From the NCBI GenBank assembly GCA_024635625.1, contig JAGXIQ010000011.1:1-46155 (forward strand): 46,155 nucleotides of DNA, written 5' to 3'. A program made the position numbers and the translations under genes. Positions 9,117 to 18,511 of the stretch are shown here, one piece after another (position 1 is the first letter of the stretch; each line of letters starts with the position of its first letter). This DNA comes from Loktanella sp. (GTDB lineage: Bacteria; Pseudomonadota; Alphaproteobacteria; Rhodobacterales; Rhodobacteraceae). The notes beneath the pieces are model-generated. The model did no database searches and had not been told where the DNA came from. It saw only the letters and a program-made list of their open reading frames with translations.

Positions 9117-10487
9117 TTACATCAATTTGCGGCGGCGTGTCACGCGTATATCGAGGTCTGTGATCTTCTTTCTGAGGGTGTTGCGATTTATGCCAAGTAA
9201 ATCAGCACATTTCGCCTGATTACCACCAGTCGCATCCAGCGCAATTTCAATCAGCGGTGCTTCGACTTCTCGCAGAATGCGATTGTAGAGACCTGGTGAC
9301 GGCAATGTACCGCCATGCAGATCGAAGTACCGTTGCAAGTGCCGGGCGACCGAAACGGACAGCTTCTCTCCTTCGGCCCCGCCACGCAGGGGTTCCATGG
9401 CAGGCTGATTGCCCAGCACTCCGTCGACCTCGCCACGGGTAATCTCGTCCGCGGCAGCGGTGAAGACCAAGCGACGCACGGTGTTTTCCAGCTGACGAAC
9501 GTTCCCGGGCCAGCTGTAAGCCCGGACCATATCCATGGCCCCCTGCGACATGCGGCGCAGCGGTGCGCCATCGCGTTCGACAGCCGCAAGAAAATGCTCT
9601 GCAAGCAAGGGTATGTCATCGACACGTTCGCGCAGGGCTGGGACGGCAATGGTGACGCCGGACAGGCGATAGAACAGGTCGTCGCGGAAATTACCTTCTT
9701 CCATCAGCGTGCCCAAATTGCCTTGTGATGTTGCCATGATGCGCGGCGCGTTGTCCCCCAAAGTGTCCAACAGTCGCACAATCCGCGCCTGAGCGGTGGC
9801 GTCAAAATCGCCTATTTCGTCGAATAGGATCGACCCGCCTTTCGCCTTTGCTAACACCGTCGCAGGGCCGTCTACGCCTTCAAGGTCGCCTGCAGATGCA
9901 GTCACGAAAGGCAGCGAGCGTCTGTCCGAAAAATCATGGACAGCCCGCGCGATCAGCGACTTTCCCGTGCCGGATTCGCCTGTGATAAGAACGGGTAACG
10001 CGGTGTTCATCACACGTGCTACCAGGCGATACAGCGTCTGCATCGCAGGCGTACGTCCGACGAGCGGCAGGTCAGATGTTGCTTCTGCCCGCTCGGATCG
10101 CGCGCGCGGCGTGCTGGCGTGACGCTTCACTTCTAACGCACGCGCTGCGCGTTTCATCAGGTCAGGAAGGTCGAATGGCTTGGGAAGATAGTCGTAGGCG
10201 TCCGCTTCGGCTGCTTGGATGGCGGTCATGATCGTGTTCTGCGCTGATATCACGATTACCGGCAGACCGGGCCGCGCCTTGGCGATCAGTGGCAATTGTT
10301 CCAAGCCATTACCGTCGGGCATGATGACATCAGAGATGACAAGATCGCCCTTCCCCTCGTCTACCCAGCGCATCAGCGTCACCAACGACGACGTCGCGTG
10401 GACTTTGCAGCCCGCCCGCGTCAGCGCCTGCGTCAGCACCGTGCGGATTGTGCGATCATCATCCGCGACCAGAACAGTTCCATCCAT
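9117..10487 (-). CDS. ntrC: Nitrogen regulation response regulator NtrC (lacks GAFTGA)
   Basis: The product is 456 aa: receiver with Asp53 ([11 protein letters not shown]) and Lys103; AAA+ domain with Walker A GESGTGKS (170-177) and Walker [13 protein letters not shown] (about 217-228); Fis-type HTH at the C-terminus ([20 protein letters not shown]). Only about 18 residues (199-216) separate the first AAA+ beta segment from Walker B, so the ELFG-GAFTGA segment of sigma-54 activators is deleted. The Rhodobacter capsulatus NtrC is known to lack this loop and to activate sigma-70 polymerase. A similar mode is inferred here. The start is ATG 10487, overlapping the ntrB TGA by one base; a TTG codon sits directly before it. 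Confidence 0.94.
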   Translation of the reverse strand: MDGTVLVADDDRTIRTVLTQALTRAGCKVHATSSLVTLMRWVDEGKGDLVISDVIMPDGNGLEQLPLIAKARPGLPVIVISAQNTIMTAIQAAEADAYDYLPKPFDLPDLMKRAARALEVKRHASTPRARSERAEATSDLPLVGRTPAMQTLYRLVARVMNTALPVLITGESGTGKSLIARAVHDFSDRRSLPFVTASAGDLEGVDGPATVLAKAKGGSILFDEIGDFDATAQARIVRLLDTLGDNAPRIMATSQGNLGTLMEEGNFRDDLFYRLSGVTIAVPALRERVDDIPLLAEHFLAAVERDGAPLRRMSQGAMDMVRAYSWPGNVRQLENTVRRLVFTAAADEITRGEVDGVLGNQPAMEPLRGGAEGEKLSVSVARHLQRYFDLHGGTLPSPGLYNRILREVEAPLIEIALDATGGNQAKCADLLGINRNTLRKKITDLDIRVTRRRKLM

Positions 10488-11560
10488 CAATCTTCTCCGT
10501 CGTCATGAGTGTCCGCCAGCGGCAGGGACAGGCGAAATACAGTGCGTCCCGGAACTGAATCGACCGTGATCCATCCGCCGCCGCCGTGCATTAGTTTGCT
10601 GACCAAGGCGAGGCCAAGGCCCGTGCCGTTATCACGGCCCGAAACGAAAGGCTCGAAGATGTCAGCAGCAATATCGGGTGGCAGACCGGGACCATCATCA
10701 ATGACCTCAATTTGCAGCGGCAGCCGAGCGTGTGTGCCATCAGGCTGCAAGACACGCAGAGAAGCATCATAAAACGTCCGCAGGCGGATAGTGCCACCGG
10801 GCCCACCGGCCTCTGCTGCGTTCTTGAGTAGGTTTAAAAAGACCTGCTGCAACTGATCCGCGTCTGCCAAGGCGCGTGGCAGCGATGGGTCATAGTCCAC
10901 AAGGAACATCATGTGTGCCCCAAAGCCGACCGACGCCGATTGGCGGGCTCGGTCCAATGTATCGTGGATATTAATGGACTTCCGCAAAGGCGGTCGCAGG
11001 TTCCCGAACTGTTCGACTTGCTCTAGTAGCTTTACGATTCGACGCGATTCTACGACGATCAGGTCAGTCAATTCCTGATCCTGCGGCTCTAGCCCCATGG
11101 ACAGCAATTGTGCGGCCCCAGTGATGCCCGCAAGTGGGTTTTTGATTTCATGAGCAAGCATCTCTGCCATCCCGATCGCGGACCGTGCTGCCTTGCCTGA
11201 CATGGCGTTCTGGTTCAGCCGGCTGACGATCTGCTGAGGGCTGATCATCATAATCGTAACCCCGGCCCGTCCCGACAGAGGTGCAAACTGAATATTGCAG
11301 TGTTGCGGCGCGCGCATGCCGGACCCAACGTCCACATCGTTGATGAACAAGGATGTGCGCTGTGCGCGGGCCCGTTCAAAAGCGACCTCAAGCGGCGCAT
11401 CAATTAGGACCTTTTCCCAAACGACTTCGCCCTGAAGGGACTTAGCAGAAAGGTTAAGGAAACTTTCTGCTGCCGGGTTTGACTGAAGAATGCTGTCGTC
11501 CGCATCCAGCAAAAGCGCCGGTACGGGCAACGAGTTCCAAAGCGCTTCGTCAGCGATCAT
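10487..11560 (-). CDS. ntrB: Nitrogen regulation sensor histidine kinase NtrB
   Basis: The product is 357 aa, soluble, with no membrane segments. It has an N-terminal PAS domain (about 8-110), HisKA with His137 in [12 protein letters not shown], and HATPase_c with [19 protein letters not shown] and GTGLGLALV. It phosphorylates or dephosphorylates NtrC in response to nitrogen status relayed by PII proteins. The ATG overlaps the dusB stop by four bases (ATGA), and its own stop overlaps the ntrC start. dusB-ntrB-ntrC therefore form one coupled operon, matching the nifR3-ntrB-ntrC operon known in Rhodobacter. Confidence 0.95.
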   Translation of the reverse strand: MIADEALWNSLPVPALLLDADDSILQSNPAAESFLNLSAKSLQGEVVWEKVLIDAPLEVAFERARAQRTSLFINDVDVGSGMRAPQHCNIQFAPLSGRAGVTIMMISPQQIVSRLNQNAMSGKAARSAIGMAEMLAHEIKNPLAGITGAAQLLSMGLEPQDQELTDLIVVESRRIVKLLEQVEQFGNLRPPLRKSINIHDTLDRARQSASVGFGAHMMFLVDYDPSLPRALADADQLQQVFLNLLKNAAEAGGPGGTIRLRTFYDASLRVLQPDGTHARLPLQIEVIDDGPGLPPDIAADIFEPFVSGRDNGTGLGLALVSKLMHGGGGWITVDSVPGRTVFRLSLPLADTHDDGED

Positions 11561-12543
11561 GCCGCCACCTTATCATGCTGTGCCAACGCGTCGGGCAATA
11601 GCGTTAAGACCTGTGCAGGGTCGCTGGCTGTCAGAATGGCACCGCGCAACGTGTTGGGGGTTTCGGCAGTGTCCATATACCATCCCAGATGTTTGCGGGC
11701 GACCCGCCGGCCTAATTCGCTTCCGTAAAACATCAATATCGCCTCGTAATGGCTGGAAACCATGTCTAAAAAAGCAGATTCCGTCGGAACTTTTGGTTCG
11801 GGGGTGCCATAGAGTGCGGCACAAATCTGTGCTAGCAACCAAGGCTTGCCTTGTGCACCGCGCCCCACCATGACGCCGTCTGCTGCCGACTGGGCCAATG
11901 CGGCGCGCGCAGTGTCCGGTCCAGTAATATCGCCATTGGCGATAACAGGAATCGTAACAGCGTCGCGGATCGTCCGGATCGCGGCCCAGTCGGCAGACCC
12001 TTTGTAGAACTGGCAGCGTGTGCGCCCGTGAATGGTAACCAGCGCGATCCCTGCGCTTTCCGCCCGTTGGGCGACGTCCGCTGCGTTCAATGATGTGTCG
12101 TCCCAGCCGAGTCGGGTTTTCAAGGTGACCGGCACGTCGACCGCGTTCACGACAGCCTCTATCAAGCGGAGGGCGTGGTCTGGCGTACGCAGCAGGGCCG
12201 ACCCTGACAGACCGCCTGTGACTTTCTTTGCCGGACAGCCCATGTTGATATCGATGACGGCGGCACCATTGGCTGCGACCATCTTGGCGGCTTCCGCCAT
12301 CCAGTACGGATCGCGTCCCGCTAACTGTACTGCTGTCGCTTGTTGATCATAGCCCAGTTCAGCCCGATCACGGACCGACGGCTTGGCCTGCACCATATCC
12401 TGCGATGCGACCATTTCTGAAACGACCCAGCCCGCACCAAAACTGGCCACCAATTGCCTAAACGGCAGGTCCGTAATCCCCGCCAAAGGTGCGAGTGCGA
12501 CGGGAAGCGCTGGCAGAAATCGATTGTTTGCTGTCAAATTCAT
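11557..12543 (-). CDS. dusB: tRNA-dihydrouridine synthase DusB (NifR3)
   Basis: The product is 328 aa, an FMN-dependent TIM-barrel enzyme that reduces uridine to dihydrouridine in tRNA. Visible motifs are [15 protein letters not shown] near the N-terminus and the catalytic [12 protein letters not shown] with Cys103, then [13 protein letters not shown] and VIANGDI. The start is placed at ATG 12543 because AGG lies about nine bases upstream and the preceding 20 in-frame codons (from 12603) look like leader sequence, rich in Ser and Arg. It is the first gene of the nifR3-ntrBC operon. The 190-base gap to the divergent ispDF gene should contain both promoters. Confidence 0.94.
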   Translation of the reverse strand: MNLTANNRFLPALPVALAPLAGITDLPFRQLVASFGAGWVVSEMVASQDMVQAKPSVRDRAELGYDQQATAVQLAGRDPYWMAEAAKMVAANGAAVIDINMGCPAKKVTGGLSGSALLRTPDHALRLIEAVVNAVDVPVTLKTRLGWDDTSLNAADVAQRAESAGIALVTIHGRTRCQFYKGSADWAAIRTIRDAVTIPVIANGDITGPDTARAALAQSAADGVMVGRGAQGKPWLLAQICAALYGTPEPKVPTESAFLDMVSSHYEAILMFYGSELGRRVARKHLGWYMDTAETPNTLRGAILTASDPAQVLTLLPDALAQHDKVAA

Positions 12544-12733
12544 CTTTTGCCTAAAGGCTGTGCGACTGCCATTTGATCTAGCCCGAGACGGCGACGGTGA
12601 CAACGCAGGCTGACACCCTAAGGGCGAATTCGGTTAACTCCGCCCAAAAAATAGGCAACACCCTTGCGATTGCATAGGGATTGGCAGATCGCTAATCAGA
12701 AGGGCGTAGTTTTCGTCAAAAGGAGGCCTTGCC
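12544..12733. promoter_or_regulatory. Divergent promoter region dusB-ntrBC / ispDF
   Basis: These 190 bases separate two divergently transcribed operons, so promoters for both must lie here. The only element I can name is the AGGAGG ribosome-binding site of ispDF (about 12720-12726). I could not assign confident -35/-10 boxes or an NtrC-type operator. Confidence 0.4.
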
Positions 12734-13852
12734 ATGACCACCACTGCAGCCCTGATTGTGGCCGCTGGACGGGGCCTGAGAGCGGGCGGCGGCGTTCCAA
12801 AGCAGTGGCGCGATCTTTGTGGTCAATCGGTATTGGCAAGGACTGTCGCAGCCTTTTCCGCCCATCCAGTTATCGACCAAATCGTTCTCGTGCTGCATCA
12901 AGACGACCTGCATCTATGGACCGACACCTCTATCACCGTCGTAACAGGGGGTGAAACGCGTCAGGCTTCGGTCGTGGCTGGATTAGATGCGGTCACGGCA
13001 GAGCGTGTGCTAATCCACGATGCAGCGCGGCCTCTCGTCTCTTGCGCTGTGATCGACCGGGTTTGCAAGGCGTTGGACGCTTTCGCAGGCGCGGCACCCG
13101 CGTTGCCGGTAACAGATGCCCTATGGCGGGGTGATGAAATGGTGACGGGCATTCAAGACCGCGATGGTCTATTTCGGGCGCAGACGCCGCAAGGTTTTCA
13201 CACCTCAGTCATTCGCGCGGCCCACGCATCCCACGCTTTGCCCGCAGCCGATGACGTCTCCGTCGCGCGGGCTGCGGGACTGGACGTTGCAATCGTGGCG
13301 GGCGACGAAGATAACCTTAAGATCACCCACGCGAGCGATTTTGCGCGGGCGGAACGACTGCTGGGGATGCGCATGGATATTAGGCTGGGGAATGGCTACG
13401 ATGTGCACCGTTTTGGTCCTGGGGATCACGTGATGCTTTGCGGTGTAAAAGTGCCGCACGGGCGCGGACTGCAAGGGCATTCTGACGCCGACGTTGGGAT
13501 GCATGCGGTGACCGACGCGATCTATGGCGCGCTTGCGCAGGGCGACATCGGTGTGCATTTCCCACCTTCTGACCCACAATGGAAAGGCGCGAAAAGCCAC
13601 ATTTTTCTGCGCCATGCGGTCACACTAGCAACCGACATGGGCTATGCGATCTCTAACGTCGATTGCACGCTAGTCTGCGAATACCCCAAGGTTGGGCCGC
13701 ACCAGCCTGCTATGCGGGCAGCTATGGCGTCGATCATGGGTCTGGCAGCGGACCGGGTCAGCGTAAAAGCAACAACATCCGAACGTCTTGGATTTACAGG
13801 GCGCGAGGAAGGCATCGCTGCCCTCGCTACCGCAACATTGGTGAAGACATGA
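12734..13852 (+). CDS. ispDF: Bifunctional IspD/IspF (MEP pathway cytidylyltransferase and cyclase)
   Basis: The product is 372 aa, a natural fusion common in alphaproteobacteria. Residues 1-211 are IspD: nucleotide-binding ALIVAAGRG at the start, VPKQW, and IHDAARPLV. They make CDP-methylerythritol. Residues 213-372 are IspF: metal ligands in GYDVH (221-225), HSDAD (249-253) and His257, with [17 protein letters not shown] near the end. They make the cyclic diphosphate. The fused enzyme carries out the third and fifth steps of isoprenoid precursor synthesis; dxr, an earlier step, is in the same window at 32814. A strong AGGAGG precedes the ATG. The stop overlaps pgpA by four bases. Confidence 0.97.
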   Translation: MTTTAALIVAAGRGLRAGGGVPKQWRDLCGQSVLARTVAAFSAHPVIDQIVLVLHQDDLHLWTDTSITVVTGGETRQASVVAGLDAVTAERVLIHDAARPLVSCAVIDRVCKALDAFAGAAPALPVTDALWRGDEMVTGIQDRDGLFRAQTPQGFHTSVIRAAHASHALPAADDVSVARAAGLDVAIVAGDEDNLKITHASDFARAERLLGMRMDIRLGNGYDVHRFGPGDHVMLCGVKVPHGRGLQGHSDADVGMHAVTDAIYGALAQGDIGVHFPPSDPQWKGAKSHIFLRHAVTLATDMGYAISNVDCTLVCEYPKVGPHQPAMRAAMASIMGLAADRVSVKATTSERLGFTGREEGIAALATATLVKT

Positions 13853-14340
13853 CCCATCTGATCGCGACCTTCTTCTATATTGGCCACCTGCGCCCCGCCC
13901 CTGGCACTTGGGGGTCGCTGGCCGCCCTGCCCGTCGGTCTGCTGCTGATGGTGCTTGGTGGCCCTGCGCTGCTGATCGTGGCAACCGTCGCACTTTTCGG
14001 CCTTGGCTGGTGGGCCACAGCCGAAGAAACGCGCGGTAGCGAAAATGAAGACCCGTCAGAGATCGTCGTGGACGAAGTCGTCGGACAGTGGATCGCTTTG
14101 TGGCCGCTCGCCATCGGCGCCGCCAATGTGGGCGCGTCCTATATTGCGCTTTGGCCGGGCTGGGTTGCAGCCTTTTTGCTGTTCCGTCTGTTGGACATCA
14201 AAAAGTGGGGGCCGGTTGGTTGGGCCGACCGGCGCGGCGATCCCTTGGGTGTGATGCTGGATGATATCATCGCGGGCGTCTTTGCTGCCATCGGCGTTGT
14301 CCTTTTTGCCGGGATTTATCACGGGATCATTCTGCGATGA
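13849..14340 (+). CDS. pgpA: Phosphatidylglycerophosphatase A
   Basis: The product is 163 aa with several membrane segments. It begins [22 protein letters not shown] and has the family's acidic signature [19 protein letters not shown]. PgpA removes phosphate from phosphatidylglycerophosphate to give phosphatidylglycerol at the inner membrane. The start ATG 13849 overlaps the ispDF stop (ATGA). The open frame extends upstream inside ispDF, but those residues do not match the family. The stop overlaps the next gene by four bases, so ispDF-pgpA-cinA form a coupled operon. Confidence 0.94.
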   Translation: MTHLIATFFYIGHLRPAPGTWGSLAALPVGLLLMVLGGPALLIVATVALFGLGWWATAEETRGSENEDPSEIVVDEVVGQWIALWPLAIGAANVGASYIALWPGWVAAFLLFRLLDIKKWGPVGWADRRGDPLGVMLDDIIAGVFAAIGVVLFAGIYHGIILR

Positions 14341-14822
14341 GTGTCGCCGCACAACTGATTGATATGGCTAAAGAACGCGGCATCATGATCGCTTTGGCCG
14401 AAAGCTGCACCGGGGGGTTAGTTGCGGGTGCAATCACCGAAGTGCCGGGCAGTTCCGCAATCTTCGACAGAGGTTTCGTCACATATACGAATTCTGCCAA
14501 GATGCAGATGATCGGCGTGCTGTCAGATACTCTGGCCGATTTCGGGGCAGTGTCCGAAGAGGTGGCATTAGAGATGGCTCAGGGCGCGTTTGACAATTCC
14601 GACGCGCAAATTGCGCTTTCCGTCACCGGTATCGCAGGGCCCGGCGGATCAGAGCATAAGCCGGAAGGGCGCGTATGCTTTGGTGTCGCGACCGGAGACG
14701 GCGTGCATACGGAGACGGTGGAATTTGGTCCTTTGGGGCGGGCACAAGTCAGGGCAGCGACAGTTGATCATGCGCTGAACCTACTCTTAGAAGGTGTTGC
14801 ACAGTTTTCGCTAAAGATCTGA
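14337..14822 (+). CDS. CinA-family nicotinamide-nucleotide amidohydrolase (C-terminal-domain type)
   Basis: The product is 161 aa, consisting only of the CinA C-terminal (PncC-like) domain: LAESCTGGLVAGAITEVPGSS, VTYTNSAKMQMIGV, VTGIAGPGGSEHKPEGRV. Proteins of this family deamidate nicotinamide mononucleotide in the pyridine nucleotide salvage cycle. It lacks the N-terminal MoCF-like domain of full CinA. It is coupled to pgpA by an ATGA overlap and ends eight bases before the convergent RatA-like gene. The family assignment is secure. The amidase role is inferred from homologues. Confidence 0.9.
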   Translation: MSVAAQLIDMAKERGIMIALAESCTGGLVAGAITEVPGSSAIFDRGFVTYTNSAKMQMIGVLSDTLADFGAVSEEVALEMAQGAFDNSDAQIALSVTGIAGPGGSEHKPEGRVCFGVATGDGVHTETVEFGPLGRAQVRAATVDHALNLLLEGVAQFSLKI

Positions 14823-14830
14823 CGCGAACT

Positions 14831-15286
14831 TCAAGATTTACCGTCCCCGTAAAGCTGCGCTGCGCGCCTTTCGAAAGCTTTTACAATGGTCTGCATGGCC
14901 TGATTAAAGAACATGCCTGCGGCCCCTTGTAGCAGCCGATTTTTGAATTCGAAATCGACGTGAAAATGAACCTTGCAGCCTGCTTCCGCGTCCTCGAACG
15001 TCCAGCGGCTGTTCAGGTGTTTGAATGGGCCATCGATATATTCGGTATCAATTTGCTTTTTGCCGGGCCAAAGCGTCACGCGGCTCCCAAAGGTTTCGCG
15101 GAAGACCTTAAAGGACACCACCAGGTCGGCTAGCAGGACGGTATGATCGCCCTCGTGACTTTCCGAACGTAGCCGCGCTGCGGCAGTCCAAGGCAGGAAC
15201 TTTGGATAGTTTTCTACATCTGCCACAAGGGCATACATCTGATCAGCGGTATATGGCAGGATACGGGTTTCGTCGTGGACGGGCAT
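14831..15286 (-). CDS. Type II toxin-antitoxin RatA / Coq10-like START-domain protein
   Basis: The product is 151 aa, a polyketide-cyclase/START-fold protein. Characteristic parts are PYTADQMYALVADVENYPKFLPWTAAARLRSE near the N-terminus and the FKHLNSRWTFED and VDFEFKNRLLQGAAGMFFNQAM segments. In bacteria the family includes RatA (reported to block ribosome subunit association) and ubiquinone-binding Coq10. In Rhodobacterales such single genes next to lipA are best regarded as Coq10-type lipid/quinone carriers. No partner antitoxin (RatB) is present, so a toxin role is not supported here. It is convergent with the cinA-type gene. Confidence 0.85.
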   Translation of the reverse strand: MPVHDETRILPYTADQMYALVADVENYPKFLPWTAAARLRSESHEGDHTVLLADLVVSFKVFRETFGSRVTLWPGKKQIDTEYIDGPFKHLNSRWTFEDAEAGCKVHFHVDFEFKNRLLQGAAGMFFNQAMQTIVKAFERRAAQLYGDGKS

Positions 15287-15366
15287 GGGTGACTTTCACG
15301 GTGGGACTTCACCCTTTGATGTCGTAAAAGGCAGGCGGAAATCAACCCTTGCCCCACAGGTATCGT

Positions 15367-15909
15367 ATGTCCCGCCCCTATGTCATCGATCAGATGATCA
15401 GCGCCAAATCCATCGCCGCCCGAATCGAAAGCCTTGCGCGCGACATTCACGCGGCCTTTGACGATACCGATAAACTGGTGGTCGTGGGGTTATTGCGCGG
15501 GTCTTTTGTGTTCATCGCCGATCTGGTGCGCGAACTTGACCTGCCGGTAGAGGTCGATTTTATCGAGGCTTCGTCTTATGGCGATGGGATGGAAAGCAGC
15601 AGAGAAGTGCGCATCCTCAAGGATCTGCGGGGCACGATCGAAGGGCGTGATGTGCTGATTGTCGAGGATATCGTCGACACCGGGCATACCCTGTCGCATG
15701 TCACTGATTACCTGCGGTCGCGTCACCCTGCCCGGCTGAAAACCATTGCCCTGCTGGATAAACCCGCGCGCCGCGAAGTCGATTTCCGCGCCGACTGGAC
15801 TGGATTTGAAATTCCCGACGCATTTGTCGTCGGCTACGGCATCGACTTTGCGCAGCGGAACCGGAACCTGCCCTATATCGGACAAGTACGCTTCACGGAC
15901 GACGCATGA
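15367..15909 (+). CDS. hpt: Hypoxanthine phosphoribosyltransferase
   Basis: The product is 180 aa, a PRTase-fold protein. The PRPP loop is [14 protein letters not shown]. Upstream are [17 protein letters not shown] and [14 protein letters not shown], which match the flexible-loop region of bacterial Hpt. It salvages hypoxanthine and guanine to IMP and GMP. ATG 15367 is chosen because AGG lies eight bases before it; an in-frame TTG at 15349 would add six residues. It is divergent from the RatA/Coq10-like gene with an 80-base spacer. Its stop TGA overlaps the start of a small membrane ORF. Confidence 0.93.
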   Translation: MSRPYVIDQMISAKSIAARIESLARDIHAAFDDTDKLVVVGLLRGSFVFIADLVRELDLPVEVDFIEASSYGDGMESSREVRILKDLRGTIEGRDVLIVEDIVDTGHTLSHVTDYLRSRHPARLKTIALLDKPARREVDFRADWTGFEIPDAFVVGYGIDFAQRNRNLPYIGQVRFTDDA

Positions 15910-16079
15910 ACGCACGTTGGCTACTCCGCGCCAGTCGCTGGGCCCGCAATCCGCCTTCAGCGAGTCGAGTCTGGCTTGTGCTGGGGGTTGTGGTGGCCTG
16001 TCTTGCGCTGGCCGGGATAGAGAAGCTAGCTGGCGGGGCTTCTGGCGAGGGCCAGAAGCCCCGCACGCACTTGCTGTAA
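15906..16079 (+). CDS. Small single-span membrane protein, unknown function (57 aa)
   Basis: A 57-codon frame starts with ATG 15906 overlapping the hpt stop (ATGA), a typical coupled arrangement. The N-terminus [18 protein letters not shown] is basic and Trp-rich. It is followed by one membrane helix, [19 protein letters not shown], and a short tail. I recall small proteins with this N-terminal motif as widespread hypothetical proteins in Rhodobacterales. The C-terminal codons are encoded by a perfect 14-bp inverted repeat (16033-16064), so the tail may be altered relative to relatives. Topology by the positive-inside rule would be N-terminus in the cytoplasm. Confidence 0.75.
   Translation: MNARWLLRASRWARNPPSASRVWLVLGVVVACLALAGIEKLAGGASGEGQKPRTHLL
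16033..16064. terminator. 14-bp perfect hairpin near the end of the hpt operon
   Basis: The arms GCGGGGCTTCTGGC (16033-16046) and GCCAGAAGCCCCGC (16051-16064) are separated by four bases. The stem is GC-rich and very stable but lies inside the last codons of the 57-aa ORF and has no T-run after it. It may stabilise or end the hpt transcript. Confidence 0.55.
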
Positions 16080-16105
16080 ATTAAAGCGGGCCAGTTAATT
16101 TACAG
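16074..16105. repeat. AT-rich 11-bp inverted repeat in the convergent gap before lipA
   Basis: CTGTAAATTAA (16074-16084) and TTAATTTACAG (16095-16105) are exact complements with a 10-base spacer. The left arm includes the stop codon of the 57-aa ORF. It lies between the convergent hpt/small ORF and lipA transcripts. It could form an mRNA-end hairpin or be a dyad protein site. Confidence 0.55.
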
Positions 16106-16169
16106 AACCAAAAGGCTTTGCCCCGAATGATGGGAATCGTCAGACCATAAGACGTGCGACCGATTTGTG

Positions 16170-17117
16170 TCAGGCCAGCTTTGCCAGACGCGCAGCCCGC
16201 AACCGGGCGAAATCGTCGCCCGCGTGATAGGACGACCGCGTAAGTGGCGACGCAGAGACCATCAAAAAGCCTTTGCCAAAAGCAGCCTTTTCGTAGGATG
16301 CAAATTCTTCCGGCGTGACGAATCGATCGACGCGGTGGTGCTTTGGCGTCGGTTGTAGATATTGGCCGATCGTCAGGAAATCGATATCTGCGGCCCTCAT
16401 ATCTTCCATGACTTGCACGACCGACTGACGGTCCTCGCCAAGGCCAACCATGATGCCAGACTTTGTGAACATGGTTGGGTCCAGTTCCTTCACACGCTGC
16501 AATAGACGCAGGGAATGAAAATACCGAGCACCCGGACGGACCTCTGGGTAAAGCCCCGGCACTGTTTCAAGGTTGTGGTTGAAGACGTCAGGCTTCGCGG
16601 CAACGACAATTTCTAGCACGGATGGGTCACAACGGATAAAGTCCGGTGTTAAAATCTCGATCGTCGTCTGTGGGGCCTGACGGCGAATGGCCCGGATCGT
16701 TTGGGCAAAGTGTTCTGCACCGCCGTCTTCAACATCGTCGCGGTCAACAGATGTAATAACAACGTGCTTTAAACCCAGTTTTTTGACCGCATCAGCGACA
16801 CGGCCCGGCTCGAACACATCCAGTGCCTCTGGCGGCTTGCCAGTCGCGATGTTGCAAAATGTGCAAGCCCGGGTGCAAACCTCGCCCATGATCATCATGG
16901 TCGCGTGTCCTTGGCTCCAACATTCGCCGACGTTGGGGCATCCCGCTTCTTCGCAGACCGTTGTCAGCTTATGTTCGCGTATAATGTCACGCGTCTGCTT
17001 GTAGCCTTCCGACGTCGGCGCCTTGACGCGGATCCAGTCCGGCTTTTTAGGCTGAAGACTGTCCGGCCGCTTCGCCTTTTCAGGGTGACGCTGGGCGGGG
17101 ATTTTCAGATCACGCAT
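16170..17117 (-). CDS. lipA: Lipoyl synthase
   Basis: The product is 315 aa, a radical SAM enzyme that inserts two sulfurs into octanoyl-protein to form lipoyl groups on 2-oxoacid dehydrogenases. The radical SAM cluster motif is CTRACTFC. The second auxiliary cluster cysteines are in [21 protein letters not shown]. Other conserved parts are [38 protein letters not shown] and [16 protein letters not shown]. The start is ATG 17117 ([19 protein letters not shown], the family's usual opening), with AGG about ten bases upstream. The open frame reaches 17222, but those residues do not fit the family. Confidence 0.96.
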   Translation of the reverse strand: MRDLKIPAQRHPEKAKRPDSLQPKKPDWIRVKAPTSEGYKQTRDIIREHKLTTVCEEAGCPNVGECWSQGHATMMIMGEVCTRACTFCNIATGKPPEALDVFEPGRVADAVKKLGLKHVVITSVDRDDVEDGGAEHFAQTIRAIRRQAPQTTIEILTPDFIRCDPSVLEIVVAAKPDVFNHNLETVPGLYPEVRPGARYFHSLRLLQRVKELDPTMFTKSGIMVGLGEDRQSVVQVMEDMRAADIDFLTIGQYLQPTPKHHRVDRFVTPEEFASYEKAAFGKGFLMVSASPLTRSSYHAGDDFARLRAARLAKLA

Positions 17118-17303
17118 GGACCGTGGGCCTTTCAAAAAGGGATAACATCCACTTATGGACTTTAAGACTGAAAGTCCATTGCAGTCAGTGGGAACCCGCG
17201 TTGCAAACCCAATCACAGGCATTCAAACTCAGTGTTACCTATCGGTGGGGATCATAGATCAAAGCATACAGCATCATTTTGAATACCGCTTTATCGCTAA
17301 TCC

Positions 17304-18383
17304 CTACCCAATACGCGGCCCAAATTTGCCAGTCGTGACCTCATAGTGACGCATCAACCGTTGAAGTGATATGCGTAGGACAATCTTACCGGATCGCGCC
17401 GACCATCCCATGCGCTTTTCTGTAACTTCCAATCCTTCAAGCAGACAGCAACAACGCAGCGCGGCATCCTGCAAGCCCGGCGCAAGATCGTCGAGCGCGG
17501 CGATAACGCGAGCGCGTGCAGATATTGTCGCCGGGTGCAAAACAATCGATCCGGTATACGATAAAGCGGCGCGCCAGTCGTCCGCCGCATCAGGCCCCGG
17601 CTGCGACAGAACGTAATCCTCGCGCAGGCGTTCTCCGGCGCGCGCAAGGTCGCGGTTCAGAAAGGGTTGACCGTTCTTATCACGACGACGCGACAGTCCC
17701 ATCAGCGGCGTTTCGGTGGCGATGAACCGTGCATTGGCAACACCCACCGCGCGCAGCCAATCGTCCTCTTCACCAGCCCCGTCAGAAAAGCCACTAGCCT
17801 TGTTTTCTTCTGCAGCCGTTAAGCGTCGCAATTCTGTGCGGCCCAGACCAGTGATATGATATCGGACGATACGCGCGTCCGGCGCGGGGCAGGAAACCCA
17901 ATTTTGCAACGCCATCGCTTGCGCAATGTCGGCCTCTACCACAGCTGTGCGCAACGCGCCGCAATTTGTGTCTTCTCTCACGATCACAGCGCTGTTCATG
18001 TCACGCGCCACGGCCATAATCGCGCCAGGTTCACACAAGCGGCGCAAAATGTGCAGCGCTTCACGGTTAAGACGACCCTGCGTCACATGTCCGGCACCGG
18101 CGGACAAAGATACAGGCAGGGAGTGCAGCATTTCAGAGCTTTCTGTGTTGAAATCAGGATAGGAAGCGACGCTTAGGGCACGCAAGCCAGCATCAATCAA
18201 TGGATCGTCGCGGCGCGCCTCGCAGGTTCGGACCTGCCGCATGATTGTCGAAGGATGGACATCACAGCGACGAGCAAGCGCCCGAATTGATGTGCCAAGA
18301 ACCGTATGGGACAGATAGTGGCGGACAGGATCAGGAACCCACTCTGGTAGCTCTTTGCCGGGTATAGTCGTCATCATCGTCAT
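17304..18383 (-). CDS. HTH and DUF6456 transcriptional regulator, GafA-like (gene transfer agent activator candidate)
   Basis: The product is 359 aa. The N-terminus has a helix-turn-helix, SIRALARRCDVHPSTIMRQV (about residues 32-51), followed by CEARRDDPLID. The C-terminal third (about 235-350) matches my recollection of the DUF6456 family: FIATETPLMGLSRRRDKNGQPFLN, ERLREDYVLSQ and a GLQDAALRCCCLLEGLEVTEKRMGW block. In Rhodobacter capsulatus, GafA (rcc01865) is an HTH protein that directly activates gene transfer agent expression and is itself CtrA-controlled. The architecture here, plus a perfect CtrA box 86 bases upstream, supports orthology. A GGGG ribosome-binding site precedes the ATG. 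The gene is divergent from a DUF6477 gene. The family call is firmer than the GafA call. Confidence 0.8.
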   Translation of the reverse strand: MTMMTTIPGKELPEWVPDPVRHYLSHTVLGTSIRALARRCDVHPSTIMRQVRTCEARRDDPLIDAGLRALSVASYPDFNTESSEMLHSLPVSLSAGAGHVTQGRLNREALHILRRLCEPGAIMAVARDMNSAVIVREDTNCGALRTAVVEADIAQAMALQNWVSCPAPDARIVRYHITGLGRTELRRLTAAEENKASGFSDGAGEEDDWLRAVGVANARFIATETPLMGLSRRRDKNGQPFLNRDLARAGERLREDYVLSQPGPDAADDWRAALSYTGSIVLHPATISARARVIAALDDLAPGLQDAALRCCCLLEGLEVTEKRMGWSARSGKIVLRISLQRLMRHYEVTTGKFGPRIG

Positions 18384-18468
18384 TATGGCCAGCCCCTCTG
18401 GTCCCCCGCAGCGCGCTGTGTGCCGAACAACGAAGTCGGCACAGAACGAACAATCTAGGGGTGCGCCC

Positions 18469-18483
18469 TTAACTCATGGTTAA
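18469..18483. promoter_or_regulatory. CtrA-binding site (TTAA-N7-TTAA)
   Basis: The sequence TTAACTCATGGTTAA is an exact match to the alphaproteobacterial CtrA full-site consensus TTAA-N7-TTAA. It lies in the 247-base divergent gap, 86 bases upstream of the DUF6456 gene and 147 bases upstream of the DUF6477 gene. The symmetric, full-consensus form and its position make a functional site likely. Confidence 0.75.
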
Positions 18484-18485
18484 TG

Positions 18486-18511
18486 TTAGTAACTTGGTAA
18501 CACGTTGCTAA
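18486..18511. promoter_or_regulatory. Operator-like dyad next to the CtrA box
   Basis: TTAGTAAC (18486-18493) and GTTGCTAA (18504-18511) are inverted repeats with one mismatch and a 10-base spacer, three bases beyond the CtrA box. A second perfect 10-bp palindrome, TGATTAATCA, lies at 18516-18525. The dyad is of a length typical of a dimeric regulator site; which protein binds is unknown. Confidence 0.4.

Noticed and set aside
14831..15286. Reading the RatA-like gene as a toxin of a toxin-antitoxin pair
   Set aside because: No partner gene is adjacent, and Coq10-type START proteins have the same features.
16081..16098. Possible CtrA site in the gap before lipA
   Set aside because: The two TTAA elements are separated by 10 rather than 7 bases and are explained by the inverted repeat.
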